DNA of 31,748 bases from Deltaproteobacteria bacterium (GCA_023488945.1 JAMDBZ010000067.1:1-31748); one strand, 5' to 3'; numbered from the stretch's first letter, positions 9,947 to 18,946 are shown. Notes: generated by a model from the sequence alone, not told the origin. Made by a program: numbers and translations.

Positions 9947-10330
9947 TCATGAGGCGGCGAACCGGAGGCCCGGAAGGGGAAAATCCTTCTTGTTGTCGGT
10001 GACAAGGGCCATGTCGTGCAGGAGGGCCGTAGTACCGATCAGGGCGTCCGGAAGGGACAGTTCGTGCCCTCTCGCGCGAAACGACTCCCGCCATTGTCCG
10101 GCCTCCCGGGCGATCTCGAATGTCACGGGAAGGCACCGCAGCGCCGACAGGAACGCATTCGTCGCCCCGGCTTCGTGCCTGCGCATCCCCGCAGAGATCT
10201 CCGCAACGTTGATCGCCGAGCAGGCGAGGCCGTCACCCTCCGTGGCCCGTTTCCGGAGCCAGGTGACCGCGGCCCGGTCGTCGCGCAGGAACCGGATGAG
10301 GAACGTCGTGTCGAGGAGGTATGTGCTCAA
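9947..10330 (-). CDS. VapC-like PIN-domain toxin
   Basis: This is a 127-aa PIN-domain ribonuclease, the likely toxin of a type II toxin-antitoxin pair. Acidic active-site residues are in place: YLLDTT near the N-terminus, AEISAG, LPDALIG and VTDNKKDF. The best start is TTG 10330, which overlaps the antitoxin TGA as TTGA and puts the first PIN strand at the N-terminus; longer in-frame starts run back into the antitoxin gene. VapC toxins typically cut tRNA or rRNA; the target here is unknown. Its stop is 19 bp before the nagZ start, so the two could be co-transcribed by chance. Confidence 0.85.
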   Translation of the reverse strand: MSTYLLDTTFLIRFLRDDRAAVTWLRKRATEGDGLACSAINVAEISAGMRRHEAGATNAFLSALRCLPVTFEIAREAGQWRESFRARGHELSLPDALIGTTALLHDMALVTDNKKDFPLPGLRFAAS

Positions 10331-10587
10331 CGAACCTTGCCCCGGGCCGCCCACTCCTTCCGCATGCGGCGAACCATCCCGGGGACGCCGCCCGGCGCGC
10401 TCCACTCCGGATGATCCTCGGCCCTCCAGGCGCCCGCGGCCCGCTCAATGGCCGACAGGAGCCGCTCCCGCTGGAGTTTCTCCTCGGCCGCCTCGGCGAT
10501 GAACCGGCTCCGCTTTCTCTTTCCGACCGCCTTATCGATGCGGACCAGAAGGTCCTCGGGGATCACGACGTGCGCGCGCGCCGGCAT
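10327..10587 (-). CDS. VapB-like ribbon-helix-helix antitoxin
   Basis: This is an 86-aa protein with a ribbon-helix-helix N-terminus (HVVIPEDLLVRIDKAVGKRK, then SRFIAEAAEEKL) and a Trp/Arg-rich C-terminus that would bind the toxin. It is expected to neutralise the adjacent PIN toxin and repress the operon. An AGGAGG at 10594-10599 sits 6 nt before ATG 10587, which therefore is the preferred start; GTG 10605 and ATG 10593 are in frame but poorly spaced. The stop overlaps the toxin start by 4 bp, the usual antitoxin-first order. Confidence 0.83.
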   Translation of the reverse strand: MPARAHVVIPEDLLVRIDKAVGKRKRSRFIAEAAEEKLQRERLLSAIERAAGAWRAEDHPEWSAPGGVPGMVRRMRKEWAARGKVR

Positions 10588-10600
10588 CGCCATCCTCCTC

Positions 10601-10670
10601 GTCACACGAAGATATTAACAATTATGTCACACAGGGCGAAAAAGCGCCATGCGCTTTCAACATGCGCTTT
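10601..10670. promoter_or_regulatory. Repeat-rich control region upstream of vapBC
   Basis: GTCACAC occurs twice in direct orientation (10601 and 10626), flanking an AT-rich TATTAACAATTAT stretch that could hold the minus-strand promoter. Just beyond lies a perfect 7-bp inverted repeat AAAGCGC-CAT-GCGCTTT (10641-10657), and CATGCGCTTT is repeated at 10661-10670. Such repeats are typical antitoxin operators. Function is inferred from position. The rest of the gap to ccsA contains only a weak TTGTTT-N18-TAAGAT pair (10780-10809) on the plus strand. Confidence 0.45.
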
Positions 10671-10815
10671 GCCGAAAGAGAGTGCGGCGGGCATCCCGGT
10701 CCGCCGATCTCACGGGAGGGGCGGTCGGCAGCCGGCAGGGCCGGGTGCCCGAAACGGGGTTGCGCCCCCGGAACGGCGCTTGTTTCCCGGCAACCGGCTG
10801 GATTAAGATAACTTG

Positions 10816-11643
10816 ATGCATATCAACCTGCTGAAGGCGACGGCCTTTTTCTACCTGGTCGGCGCCGTCCTATACCTGTATTTCATCGTCACGATGCGCG
10901 AGCGGGGCGCGCGGTTGGGGAGGATGTTCCTCCTCATCGGCGTGATCCTCCACGCGGCCGGGTTCGTCGCGCGTTATGTCCTCGCCGGGTACACGCCGAT
11001 CACGAACCTGTTCGAGTCGCTCTCGTTCTTCGCGCTGGCGATCGTCACGGCCTTCCTGGTCACGGAGATCCGCTACAACCTCCGGATCCTGGGATCGTTC
11101 GTGGCCCCTCTGGGGTTCGTCTTCAGCGCCTCTGCGGTGTTCCTGCCGGGAGACGTCGTCCGGCTGGCCCCGGCGCTCAACTCGTACTGGCTCCCGGTCC
11201 ACGTCCTCCTGCTCTTCATCGGCGACGCCGTGTTCGCGGTCATGTTCGGCGCGGGGATCATGTACCTCCTCCAGGAGAAACAGGTCAAGAAGAAGCGCCT
11301 GGGGGCCATCTTCAAGCGGCTCCCGCCGCTCGACGTGCTCGATGAGATCAACTACCGGTGCCTGACGATCGGGTTTCCGCTCCTCACCGCCGGGATCATC
11401 ACGGGGTCGATCTGGGCCGAGTACGCCTGGGGCTCTTACTGGAACTGGGACCCGAAGGAGACCTGGTCGCTGATCACTTGGCTCCTGTACGCCGCGCTCC
11501 TCCACGGGCGGCTCACGATCGGTTGGCGGGGACGGCGCGCCGCGATCCTGGCGATCGTCGGCTTCGGCGCCGTGCTCTTCACGTTCTTGGGGGTCAACCT
11601 CCTGCTGCCGGGTCTCCATTCCTACACCAGCCTCGCCGGCTGA
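10816..11643 (+). CDS. ccsA: Cytochrome c assembly protein CcsA/CcmC-like (HemX family)
   Basis: This polytopic membrane protein (275 aa, about eight hydrophobic helices) handles heme for cytochrome c maturation. The tryptophan-rich heme-handling motif WGSYWNWDPKETW is at residues 205-217, and conserved His residues occur in helices (HAAGF, PVHVLL, LHGRL). It heads the heme biosynthesis genes, starting 22 bp before hemA, so heme production and delivery are probably co-expressed. In Gram-positives a related protein (HemX) sits before hemA; system II CcsA is the other family member, and the two cannot be separated here. ATG 10816 follows a poor ribosome site. Confidence 0.88.
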   Translation: MHINLLKATAFFYLVGAVLYLYFIVTMRERGARLGRMFLLIGVILHAAGFVARYVLAGYTPITNLFESLSFFALAIVTAFLVTEIRYNLRILGSFVAPLGFVFSASAVFLPGDVVRLAPALNSYWLPVHVLLLFIGDAVFAVMFGAGIMYLLQEKQVKKKRLGAIFKRLPPLDVLDEINYRCLTIGFPLLTAGIITGSIWAEYAWGSYWNWDPKETWSLITWLLYAALLHGRLTIGWRGRRAAILAIVGFGAVLFTFLGVNLLLPGLHSYTSLAG

Positions 11644-11665
11644 AGGGAAGGGTCTTTCGCCTCCG

Positions 11666-12994
11666 ATGGCCCAGATCGTCACAGTCGGACTCAACCACCG
11701 CTCCGCCCCGGTCGAGGTCAGGGAACGGGTGGCGTTTCCCGCCGAGACGATCGGTCACGCCCTCAGGGGGCTCCTGGAACGGAAGGAGATCGCGGAGGGG
11801 GTGATCCTTTCGACCTGCAACCGGGTCGAGGTCTGCGTCCTGGCGCAGGATGCGTGCGAAGGGGCGGCGGCGGTCAAGGAGTTCCTTGCGTCCCACCACG
11901 GGATGCTGCTCGCCGAGATCGACGGCTACCTCTATCATCATGAGGGTGAAGAAGCGGTCCGGCACCTCTTCCGCGTCTCGAGCAGCCTCGACTCGATGGT
12001 CTTGGGCGAGCCGCAGATCCTGGGGCAGGTCAAGGACGCCTACGGATACGCGATCGAGTTCCGCTCCATCGGGCCGGTCCTCGACAAGTTCTTCACCAAG
12101 GCCTTCTCGGTGGCCAAGCGGGTCCGCACGGAGACGAAGGTGGCGAGCAGCGCCGTCTCGGTGTCCTACGCGGCCGTGGAGCTCGCGAAGAAGATCTTCG
12201 GCCTGCTCTCCGACAAGACGGTGATGCTGATCGGCGCCGGGGAGATGTGCGAGCTCGCCGCGCGCCACATGCTCTCCGCCGGCGTCAAGGGGATCCTGGT
12301 CACGAACCGGACGTTCGAGCGGGCGGTCAAGCTCGCCGAGGAGTTCGACGGGATGCCGGTGCGGTTCGAAGAGCTGCCCGTCCACCTCAAGCGGGCCGAC
12401 ATCATCCTGTCCTCCAGCGGGGCGCCGCACTTCATCCTGAGGAGGCCGGACATCGAGGAGGTCATCCGGATCCGGAGGAACCGGCCGATGTTCTTCATTG
12501 ACATGGCCGTGCCCCGCGACATCGACCCGGACGCCAACCAGATCGACAACGTCTACGTCTACGACATCGACGACCTGAACAACGTCATCGAGACGAACCT
12601 CGAGGAGCGGCAGAGGGAGGCCGAACGCGCCGAGGAGATCGTCGCCGGCGAGGTCAAGGCGTTCGTCCGATGGCTGGAGGCGCAGCAGGTCACGCCGACG
12701 ATCGTGACGCTGCGGCGCAAGCTCGAGGAGATCCGCAACGCCGAGGTGGCGAAGGCGCTCTCCGTCCTCGGCACGGACGACCCGAAGGCGAAGCGGGTGG
12801 TCGAGGCGCTCGCCTCGTCGATTGTCAACAAGGTGCTTCACGCGCCGGTGACGGCGCTCAAGAAGGATGTCGAAGGGCGCAGTCCGATGGAGCTCGTCGC
12901 GGTGGTCCGGGAGCTGTTCGATCTGCCCGAGGACCAGTCGCCGGCCGCGGGGAACGGCGCCAAGAACGAAGGGGGAAACATTGGCCAAAGCTGA
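11666..12994 (+). CDS. hemA: Glutamyl-tRNA reductase
   Basis: HemA reduces glutamyl-tRNA to glutamate-1-semialdehyde, the first step of C5-pathway tetrapyrrole synthesis. The N-terminal catalytic domain has GLNHRSAPVEVRE and STCNRVE with catalytic Cys51. The NADPH-binding motif is LIGAGEMCELAARHM, and the C-terminal dimerisation helix ends near residue 430. The length of 442 aa is typical. It follows ccsA and overlaps hemC by 14 bp. No hemL is present in the window, so the next step must be encoded elsewhere. Confidence 0.97.
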   Translation: MAQIVTVGLNHRSAPVEVRERVAFPAETIGHALRGLLERKEIAEGVILSTCNRVEVCVLAQDACEGAAAVKEFLASHHGMLLAEIDGYLYHHEGEEAVRHLFRVSSSLDSMVLGEPQILGQVKDAYGYAIEFRSIGPVLDKFFTKAFSVAKRVRTETKVASSAVSVSYAAVELAKKIFGLLSDKTVMLIGAGEMCELAARHMLSAGVKGILVTNRTFERAVKLAEEFDGMPVRFEELPVHLKRADIILSSSGAPHFILRRPDIEEVIRIRRNRPMFFIDMAVPRDIDPDANQIDNVYVYDIDDLNNVIETNLEERQREAERAEEIVAGEVKAFVRWLEAQQVTPTIVTLRRKLEEIRNAEVAKALSVLGTDDPKAKRVVEALASSIVNKVLHAPVTALKKDVEGRSPMELVAVVRELFDLPEDQSPAAGNGAKNEGGNIGQS

Positions 12995-13937
12995 CGGGGT
13001 CATCCGCCTCGGCAGCCGCGGGAGCAAGCTTGCCCTGTGGCAGGCCGAATTCGTGCAGGGCGCCGTCGCGCGCAGGACGGGGCGCGCGGTGGAGGTCGTG
13101 AAGATCAAGACCACCGGGGACGTGATCCTCGACGTCCCGCTCGCCAAGGTCGGCGGGAAGGGCCTTTTCACGAAGGAGATCGAGGAGGCGCTGCTCGCCG
13201 GCGCGGTCGACCTCGCCGTCCATTCGATGAAGGACGTCCCGACGGATCTCCCGCCCGGGCTCGAGATCGCCGTCGTCACGGAGCGCGAAGACCCGCGGGA
13301 CGCCTTCCTCTCGAACACGGTGAAGCGGTTCGACGACCTGCCGAAGGGCGCGAAGGTCGGCACCAGCTCTCTGCGACGCCAGACGCAGCTCCTCTCGATG
13401 CGGCCGGACCTCGAGATCGGCCAGCTTCGGGGGAACCTCGACAGCCGGATCCGGAAGCTGGACGAAGGGCGGTTCGACGCGATCATCCTGGCGTCGGCCG
13501 GGCTCCGGCGGCTCGGCTGGGCGGACCGGATCGTCGAGTATCTCCCTCCGGAAAAATCCCTCCCCGCGATCGGCCAGGGCGCGCTGGGGATCGAGATCCG
13601 GAGCGACGACGACGACACGCGCGGGGCGGTCGCATTCCTCGACGATCGAGACACCGCGCTTGCCGTCCGGGCCGAGCGGGCGTTCCTGCGGCGGCTTATG
13701 GGCGGCTGCCAGGTCCCGATCGGCGCGTACGGGCGGACGGAAGGGCACGAGATCGCCCTGGAGGGGATGGTCGGCCGTCCGGACGGCTCCGAGATCGTCC
13801 GCGGGAGCCGGCGCGGCCCCGTCTCGGGCCCGGATGCGCTGGGACGCGCCCTCGCCGAGGATCTCCTCGGCCGGGGCGCTGCGGCGATCCTCTCCGAGGT
13901 CTATCAGCGGCCGGCGCAGGGGGTCGATGTTCCTTAA
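12981..13937 (+). CDS. hemC: Porphobilinogen deaminase (hydroxymethylbilane synthase)
   Basis: HemC polymerises four porphobilinogens to hydroxymethylbilane. RLGSRGSKLALWQ begins the fold, HSMKDVPTDLP and TSSLRRQTQL are substrate-binding loops, and GGCQVPIGAY carries Cys243, which anchors the dipyrromethane cofactor. The start is taken as TTG 12981: it is preceded by GAAGGGGG at the right spacing and yields the usual 318-aa protein, whereas the ATG at 12867 would overlap hemA by 128 bp. TTG and the 14-bp overlap suggest translational coupling to hemA. Confidence 0.96.
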   Translation: MAKADGVIRLGSRGSKLALWQAEFVQGAVARRTGRAVEVVKIKTTGDVILDVPLAKVGGKGLFTKEIEEALLAGAVDLAVHSMKDVPTDLPPGLEIAVVTEREDPRDAFLSNTVKRFDDLPKGAKVGTSSLRRQTQLLSMRPDLEIGQLRGNLDSRIRKLDEGRFDAIILASAGLRRLGWADRIVEYLPPEKSLPAIGQGALGIEIRSDDDDTRGAVAFLDDRDTALAVRAERAFLRRLMGGCQVPIGAYGRTEGHEIALEGMVGRPDGSEIVRGSRRGPVSGPDALGRALAEDLLGRGAAAILSEVYQRPAQGVDVP

Positions 13938-14700
13938 GGGGGCAAGGATCCTCGTCACCCGCGGCGGGGAGCAGGCGGAGGAGTTCGCCGCCCTGATCCG
14001 CGGCCGGGGCGGGACTCCCGTCCTTTTCCCGACCGTCCTGCTCGTCCCGCCCGAGGACCCGGGGCCGCTGGACGCGGCGATCGGGGCATTCGGCTCCTTC
14101 GACGCGATCCTGTTCACGAGCGCCAATGCCGCCCGCTTCTTCTGCGGGCGGGCCGCGCAGCGGGGCGTCGGGAAGCCGCCGGAAGGGGTGCTGGTGGCGA
14201 GTGTGGGGCCGGGGACGAGCCGGGAACTGCGCCGGTTCGGGTTCCCCGTCCACCTGGAGGCGGAGACGCACACCGCCGAGGGGCTCCTCGCGGCGCTCGA
14301 GGCGTTCGGCGTGGCGGGGAAGCGGTTCCTCTTCCCCCGGGCCGAGGAGGGGCGCGAGGTCCTGCCGGCGGAGATCGCGCGGCTCGGGGGGGCGGTGGAC
14401 ACGGTCGTCGCCTACCGGAGCGGTTTGCCGGAAAAGGACGAGAAGGCTGCGGCCGGCCTGGTTGCCGACCCGCCCGATGTCGCGACCTTCGCCTCCCCGT
14501 CCGCGTTCCGGAACTTTTTCCTGCTGCTCGGGGAGAAAGCAGCCCGGTCGGTCCTCGCGCGGAGCCGGATCGCCGTGATCGGCGAGGTGACGGCGCGCGC
14601 CGTGACGGAGCGGAATTTCCGGGTGGACATCATGCCCGAAAAATATACGCTGGAAGGAATGCTCGACGCGATCGGGGCGGCCGTCGCCCGGCGCGCCTGA
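13927..14700 (+). CDS. hemD: Uroporphyrinogen-III synthase
   Basis: HemD closes and inverts ring D of hydroxymethylbilane to uroporphyrinogen III. The 257-aa protein has the usual low sequence conservation but recognisable segments: ARILVTRGGEQAEEFAALI at the N-terminus, AILFTSANAARFF, FLFPRAEEGREVLPAEI and the C-terminal RIAVIGEVTARAVTE. It overlaps hemC by 11 bp and hemB follows 21 bp later. In some Geobacter-type clusters hemD is fused to a uroporphyrin methyltransferase; here it is a stand-alone protein. Confidence 0.93.
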   Translation: MFLKGARILVTRGGEQAEEFAALIRGRGGTPVLFPTVLLVPPEDPGPLDAAIGAFGSFDAILFTSANAARFFCGRAAQRGVGKPPEGVLVASVGPGTSRELRRFGFPVHLEAETHTAEGLLAALEAFGVAGKRFLFPRAEEGREVLPAEIARLGGAVDTVVAYRSGLPEKDEKAAAGLVADPPDVATFASPSAFRNFFLLLGEKAARSVLARSRIAVIGEVTARAVTERNFRVDIMPEKYTLEGMLDAIGAAVARRA

Positions 14701-14721
14701 CCATCGCGCAAGGAGAGAGCC

Positions 14722-15699
14722 GTGAACTTTCCCGAATACCGCCCGAGGCGGCTGCGCCGCAACGAGGCGTTCCGCCGGATGATCCGCGAGACGACCCTGT
14801 CCGTGGACGACCTCGTTTACCCGATGTTCGCGGCCGCCGGGAAGGGGATCCGCAAGGAGATTCCCTCGATGCCGGGGGTCTTCCAGCTCTCCGTCGAAAA
14901 CCTCGTCAAGGAGGTCAGGGAGGTCGCCTCGCTGGAGATCCCGGCGATCCTGCTCTTCGGCATCCCCGCGAAGAAGGACCCGGTGGGCTCGGACGCCTGC
15001 TCCGAGAAGGGGATCATCCAGACGGCGGTCCGCGCCGTGAAGGATGCCGTCCCGGGTATGGCGGTCATCACCGACGTCTGCTTCTGCGAGTACACCGACC
15101 ACGGCCACTGCGGGATCCTGACGAAGGAAGGCGACGTCGACAACGACGCGACGCTCGAGATCCTCGCTGCGAGCGCGCTCTCCCATGCGAAAGCGGGGGC
15201 GGACATGGTCGCCCCGTCCGACATGATGGACGGCCGCGTGGCGGCCATCCGCGAGGCGCTCGACGGGAACGGCTTCGCGCAGGTCCCCATCATGTCGTAC
15301 GCCGCGAAGTACGCCAGCGGCTACTACGGCCCGTTCCGCGACGCCGCGGAGAGCGCGCCGAAGTTCGGCGACCGGCGGACTTACCAGATGGACCCCGCCA
15401 ACGCCCTCGAGGCGATCCGCGAGGTCCAGCTTGACATCCAGGAAGGGGCCGACATCGTGATGGTGAAGCCGGCGCTGGCGTACCTCGACATCATCTACCG
15501 GGTGCGGCAGGAGTTCGACCTCCCCGTGGCGGCGTACAACGTGAGCGGCGAGTACTCGATCCTCAAGGCGGCGGCGAAGCTGGGGTGGATCGACGGCGAG
15601 CGGGTGATGATGGAGACGCTCGTCGGGATCAGGCGGGCGGGGGCCGACCTGATCCTCACCTACTTCGCGAAAGAGGCGGCGCGGGTCCTGGGGAGCTGA
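14722..15699 (+). CDS. hemB: Delta-aminolevulinic acid dehydratase (porphobilinogen synthase)
   Basis: HemB condenses two 5-aminolevulinates to porphobilinogen. The catalytic zinc ligands Cys120, Cys122 and Cys130 are all present in [14 protein letters not shown], so this is a zinc-type enzyme. Schiff-base lysines are Lys196 ([17 protein letters not shown]) and Lys249 ([11 protein letters not shown]). The length of 325 aa is standard. GTG 14722 follows AAGGAGAG at good spacing. Gene order hemA-C-D-B is not reaction order, since HemB acts before HemC. Confidence 0.97.
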   Translation: MNFPEYRPRRLRRNEAFRRMIRETTLSVDDLVYPMFAAAGKGIRKEIPSMPGVFQLSVENLVKEVREVASLEIPAILLFGIPAKKDPVGSDACSEKGIIQTAVRAVKDAVPGMAVITDVCFCEYTDHGHCGILTKEGDVDNDATLEILAASALSHAKAGADMVAPSDMMDGRVAAIREALDGNGFAQVPIMSYAAKYASGYYGPFRDAAESAPKFGDRRTYQMDPANALEAIREVQLDIQEGADIVMVKPALAYLDIIYRVRQEFDLPVAAYNVSGEYSILKAAAKLGWIDGERVMMETLVGIRRAGADLILTYFAKEAARVLGS

Positions 15700-15703
15700 C
15701 GGG

Positions 15704-15916
15704 ATGGAAGGCGCCGGCAGGGCCGCGTCCCCCTACAAGGTCGTCGAGATCACCGACGTGATCGACGCGCGGATCGAGGAGGCGCTGAACCTCTGGGCCG
15801 CGAAGGGGTACCGGTTCGACTCGGTCCACTTCGTGACGCAACCGGGGAGCCGGAGGCCGATGATGGCGTTCCTCTTTTTCACCGCCCCCGGGGCGAAGAG
15901 GAGAGCGGCGGGGTGA
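15704..15916 (+). CDS. Small DUF4177-like protein
   Basis: This is a 70-aa protein with the pattern YKVVEITDV, then a short helix (IEEALNLWAAKGYRFDSVHF), then a strand MMAFLFFT. This matches the small DUF4177 fold, whose function is not known. It begins 4 bp after hemB and its stop overlaps the RDD gene start as GTGA, so it is an integral part of the operon. There is no signal peptide or membrane helix. Confidence 0.72.
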   Translation: MEGAGRAASPYKVVEITDVIDARIEEALNLWAAKGYRFDSVHFVTQPGSRRPMMAFLFFTAPGAKRRAAG

Positions 15917-16398
15917 CGAGCCGCTGGGAGGAGCGCCGGGAGTTCTTCCGCGAGGCGCGCCGGGCGCGCTACCTCGCGCGGCTGGTCGGCAAGGCCGCGG
16001 ATCTCATCATCGCGATGGCGCTTTGGCAGGTCCCGGGCGCCGCGGGAGTTTTCGCCGCCCTCTTCTACGTCCTGATGTGCGACGGATTCCCGGGGGGGCG
16101 CAGCGCCGGGAAATGGCTCACAGGCCTGAAAGTCGTCCGGGTCGACGGGGACGCGATGGACTTCCAGTCGTCGCTCCTGCGGAACCTCACGGTGTCGGTC
16201 CCGTTCTTCCTCTATCTCGTCCCGGCCGTCGGGCCGTTCCTCGCCTACACGGTGGGCCTGGCCGTCCTGCTCATCGAGACGTACCTCGGCTTCTACGACC
16301 CCGACGGCCAGCGGGCGGGCGACACGCTCGCGGAAACGCTCGTGGTCGAGCATCTTCGCTCCCCTGATGAAGCCCCTCTACCTGATCGACGGGCATAA
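15913..16398 (+). CDS. RDD-family membrane protein
   Basis: This is a 161-aa inner membrane protein with about three hydrophobic helices. RDD hallmarks are present: an Arg and Asp in the first helix region (YLARLVGKAADLIIAMAL), the GRSAGKWLTGLKVVRVDG loop after helix two, and a final GQRAGDTLAETLVV. The function of RDD proteins is poorly defined, though some have been linked to ion transport. GTG 15913 overlaps the preceding stop by 4 bp. The last 11 codons overlap the start of polA by 32 bp. Confidence 0.82.
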   Translation: MTSRWEERREFFREARRARYLARLVGKAADLIIAMALWQVPGAAGVFAALFYVLMCDGFPGGRSAGKWLTGLKVVRVDGDAMDFQSSLLRNLTVSVPFFLYLVPAVGPFLAYTVGLAVLLIETYLGFYDPDGQRAGDTLAETLVVEHLRSPDEAPLPDRRA

Positions 16399-18946
16399 TC
16401 TCCTCTACCGCGCTTTTTTCGCGCTGCCCCGGCTCACGGCGCCCGACGGCCGGCCGACCCACGTCGTCTTCGGGTTCGCCCGCGTCCTCCTGAAGATCCT
16501 CCGCGAGGAGAACCCCGGCGCGGTCGCGGCGGTCTTCGACTCGCGGGAGCCGACGCCGCGCCACGCCCTGTATCCCGCCTACAAGGCGAACCGGCTCAAG
16601 CAGCCGGAGGAGCTGGCCTCGCAGATCCCGCTCGTCAAGGAGGTGATCGACGCGCTCGGGATCCCGCGGCTCGAAGTCCCCGGCGTCGAGGCGGACGACA
16701 TCATCGGGACGCTCGCGCGGATGGCGGAAGGAGAGGGGCGCGAGGTCGTGATCATCTCATCGGACAAGGACCTCTACCAGCTTGTCTCGTCGAAGGTTCG
16801 CATCCGGGACGGGATCCGGGAACGCTCGGTGGGGGAGGAGGAGGTCCGGGAGACGTTCGGCGTCGGGCCCGGGCAGGTCGTCGACCTCCTTGCGCTTGCA
16901 GGCGACCCCTCCGACAACGTCCCGGGCGTTCCCGGGGTCGGCGAGAAGACGGCCGCCGAGCTGATCCGGGAGTTCGGATCGCTGGAGGGCGTGCTGGCCG
17001 GCACGGACCGGCTCAAGGGGGCGAAGCGGGAGAAGATCGAGAAGAACGTCGACCAGGCGCGGCTGTGCCGCGACCTGGTGCGGATCGACCGGAGCGTTCC
17101 CCTCGATGCGACGCTCGAGTCGCTGCGGCCGAAGGCGATGGCGAAGGACCGGGTCGCGGCGCTGTTCCGCGAGCTGGGGTTCCGGAAGCTCCTCGACGAG
17201 CTGGACCTTGCCGCCGAGCCCCGGCTCCCGCAGGCCCCGGCCGCTCCACCGAAGTCCCCCGCCTGGATGGAGCTTTCCGGCGCGAAGGAGATCGGGCGGT
17301 TCCTCGTCGGGGTCCCGCCGGCCCGCGTCGCGATCGCCCTCCCGGAAGGGGAAGCGACTCCCTTCGCCGGACTGGCGGCGGAAGAGGGGAAAATCGCGGT
17401 CTTCCCGGCCGCCGAGGCGGGCGCCGCCGCATCGGCGATCGCGCGGATGGGGATCGCGCTTTGCGTCTTCGACGGGAAGGCGTTCCTGCGGCGCACGGAG
17501 GCGGTGGACTCCCGGTACGACGTGTCCCTGTTCGACCTCCAGGTCGCGGCCTATCTGCTGGCTCCCGACGAGGGGACGCCCGGGCTGCGGACGCTCCGCG
17601 AGCGGTTCCTGCGCGGAGCGGCGGAAGGACCGGCGGGCGGCGGGCCGAAAGACGAGGCGGCCCGCGGGGCGGGCGACCTGCTTGCGCTCGGGAGGACGCT
17701 CGCGGAAAAACTCGAGGACGCCGGTCTCACGAAGGTCTTCCGCGAGGTCGACATGCCGCTCCTCCCGGTGCTGCTCGGGATGGAGGAGAAGGGGATCCGG
17801 ATCGACCCGCCGGTCTTCCGGGCGCTGTCGGGGGAACTCGCGGCGGGGACCCGGGAGATCGAGCGGAAGGTGTGCGAACTGGCCGGGACGGAGCTCAACA
17901 TCAATTCGCCGAAGCAGCTCGCGTTTCTTTTGTTCGAGAAACTCGGGCTCCCGACGGTCCGGCGGACCAAGACCGGCTTCTCGACCGACGTGGACGTCCT
18001 GGAACAGATCAAGGGGCTCCACCCGATCCCGGGACTCGTCCTGGAATACCGAACGCTCGCCAAGATCAAGTCGACCTACGTCGACGTCCTCCCGGACCTC
18101 GCCTCCGCCGAAGACGGACGGATCCACACGACCTTCCACCAGACCCAAACCGCGACCGGCCGGCTCTCCTCCTCGGACCCGAACCTCCAGAACATCCCGA
18201 TCCGGAGCGACCTGGGGCGGCGGATCCGCGCCGGCTTCGTGGCGGGAAACGGGTGCGTCTTCGTGGGCGCCGACTACTCCCAGGTGGAACTGCGGCTGCT
18301 GGCTCATTTGTCCGGCTCGGAAGAACTCATCCGGACGTTCCGGGCCGGCGAGGACATCCACGCCGCCACCGCCTGCCGGATCTTCGGGATCTCCCCTGGC
18401 GAGGTCACCCCGGAACACCGCCGGAAAGCGAAGGTGATCAACTTCGGGATCCTCTACGGGATGAGCCCGTTCGGTCTCTCCCGGGAGCTCGGGATCGGCG
18501 GCAAGGAGGCGAAGCGGTATATCGAACAATATTTCGAGCGTTACCCCGGCGTGCGGGCCTACATCGACGGAGTGGTCGCGGCGGCCCGGAAGGACGGTTA
18601 CGTCCAGACGATCATGGGCCGGCGCCGCACCCTGCGCGACATCAACTCCCGGAATCGGGTCGTGCGGGAAGCGGCCGAGCGGATGGCGGTCAACGCCCCG
18701 ATCCAGGGGAGCGCGGCCGACCTCATCAAGCTGGCGATGATCCGCGCCGACCGGGAATTCCGCGCGCGGAAGATGGGGGCCCGGCTGATCCTCCAGGTTC
18801 ACGACGAGCTGATCGCGGAGACGCCCGAGGCGGAAGGCGACGAGGCCGCCCGCCTCATCAAGGACGCGATGGAGGGGGTGGCGGAACTCTCCATTCCCCT
18901 CACCGTGACCGTGAGCATCGGGAAAAACTGGGGTGAAATCCATTGA
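16367..18946 (+). CDS. polA: DNA polymerase I, proofreading domain apparently degenerate
   Basis: PolA fills gaps and removes RNA primers. Residues 1-290 form the 5'-3' exonuclease (LIDGHNLLYRAFF, VEADDIIGTLA, LAGDPSDNVPGVPGVGEKTA). Polymerase motif A is GADYSQVELR (Asp636), motif B RRKAKVINFGILYGMS, and motif C QVHDELIAE (Asp813, Glu814). The region 295-470, where the 3'-5' exonuclease belongs, lacks the usual DxE pair (VAIALPEGEATPF stands in its place) and other carboxylates, so proofreading is probably absent, as in Thermus and Bacillus enzymes. The length is 859 aa. ATG 16367 overlaps the RDD gene; no strong ribosome site is seen, fitting coupled translation. Confidence 0.96.
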   Translation: MKPLYLIDGHNLLYRAFFALPRLTAPDGRPTHVVFGFARVLLKILREENPGAVAAVFDSREPTPRHALYPAYKANRLKQPEELASQIPLVKEVIDALGIPRLEVPGVEADDIIGTLARMAEGEGREVVIISSDKDLYQLVSSKVRIRDGIRERSVGEEEVRETFGVGPGQVVDLLALAGDPSDNVPGVPGVGEKTAAELIREFGSLEGVLAGTDRLKGAKREKIEKNVDQARLCRDLVRIDRSVPLDATLESLRPKAMAKDRVAALFRELGFRKLLDELDLAAEPRLPQAPAAPPKSPAWMELSGAKEIGRFLVGVPPARVAIALPEGEATPFAGLAAEEGKIAVFPAAEAGAAASAIARMGIALCVFDGKAFLRRTEAVDSRYDVSLFDLQVAAYLLAPDEGTPGLRTLRERFLRGAAEGPAGGGPKDEAARGAGDLLALGRTLAEKLEDAGLTKVFREVDMPLLPVLLGMEEKGIRIDPPVFRALSGELAAGTREIERKVCELAGTELNINSPKQLAFLLFEKLGLPTVRRTKTGFSTDVDVLEQIKGLHPIPGLVLEYRTLAKIKSTYVDVLPDLASAEDGRIHTTFHQTQTATGRLSSSDPNLQNIPIRSDLGRRIRAGFVAGNGCVFVGADYSQVELRLLAHLSGSEELIRTFRAGEDIHAATACRIFGISPGEVTPEHRRKAKVINFGILYGMSPFGLSRELGIGGKEAKRYIEQYFERYPGVRAYIDGVVAAARKDGYVQTIMGRRRTLRDINSRNRVVREAAERMAVNAPIQGSAADLIKLAMIRADREFRARKMGARLILQVHDELIAETPEAEGDEAARLIKDAMEGVAELSIPLTVTVSIGKNWGEIH

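Noticed and set aside
9928..10005. Earlier nagZ start
   Set aside because: Would overlap the toxin gene and add a non-homologous leader; ATG 9927 fits NagZ length.
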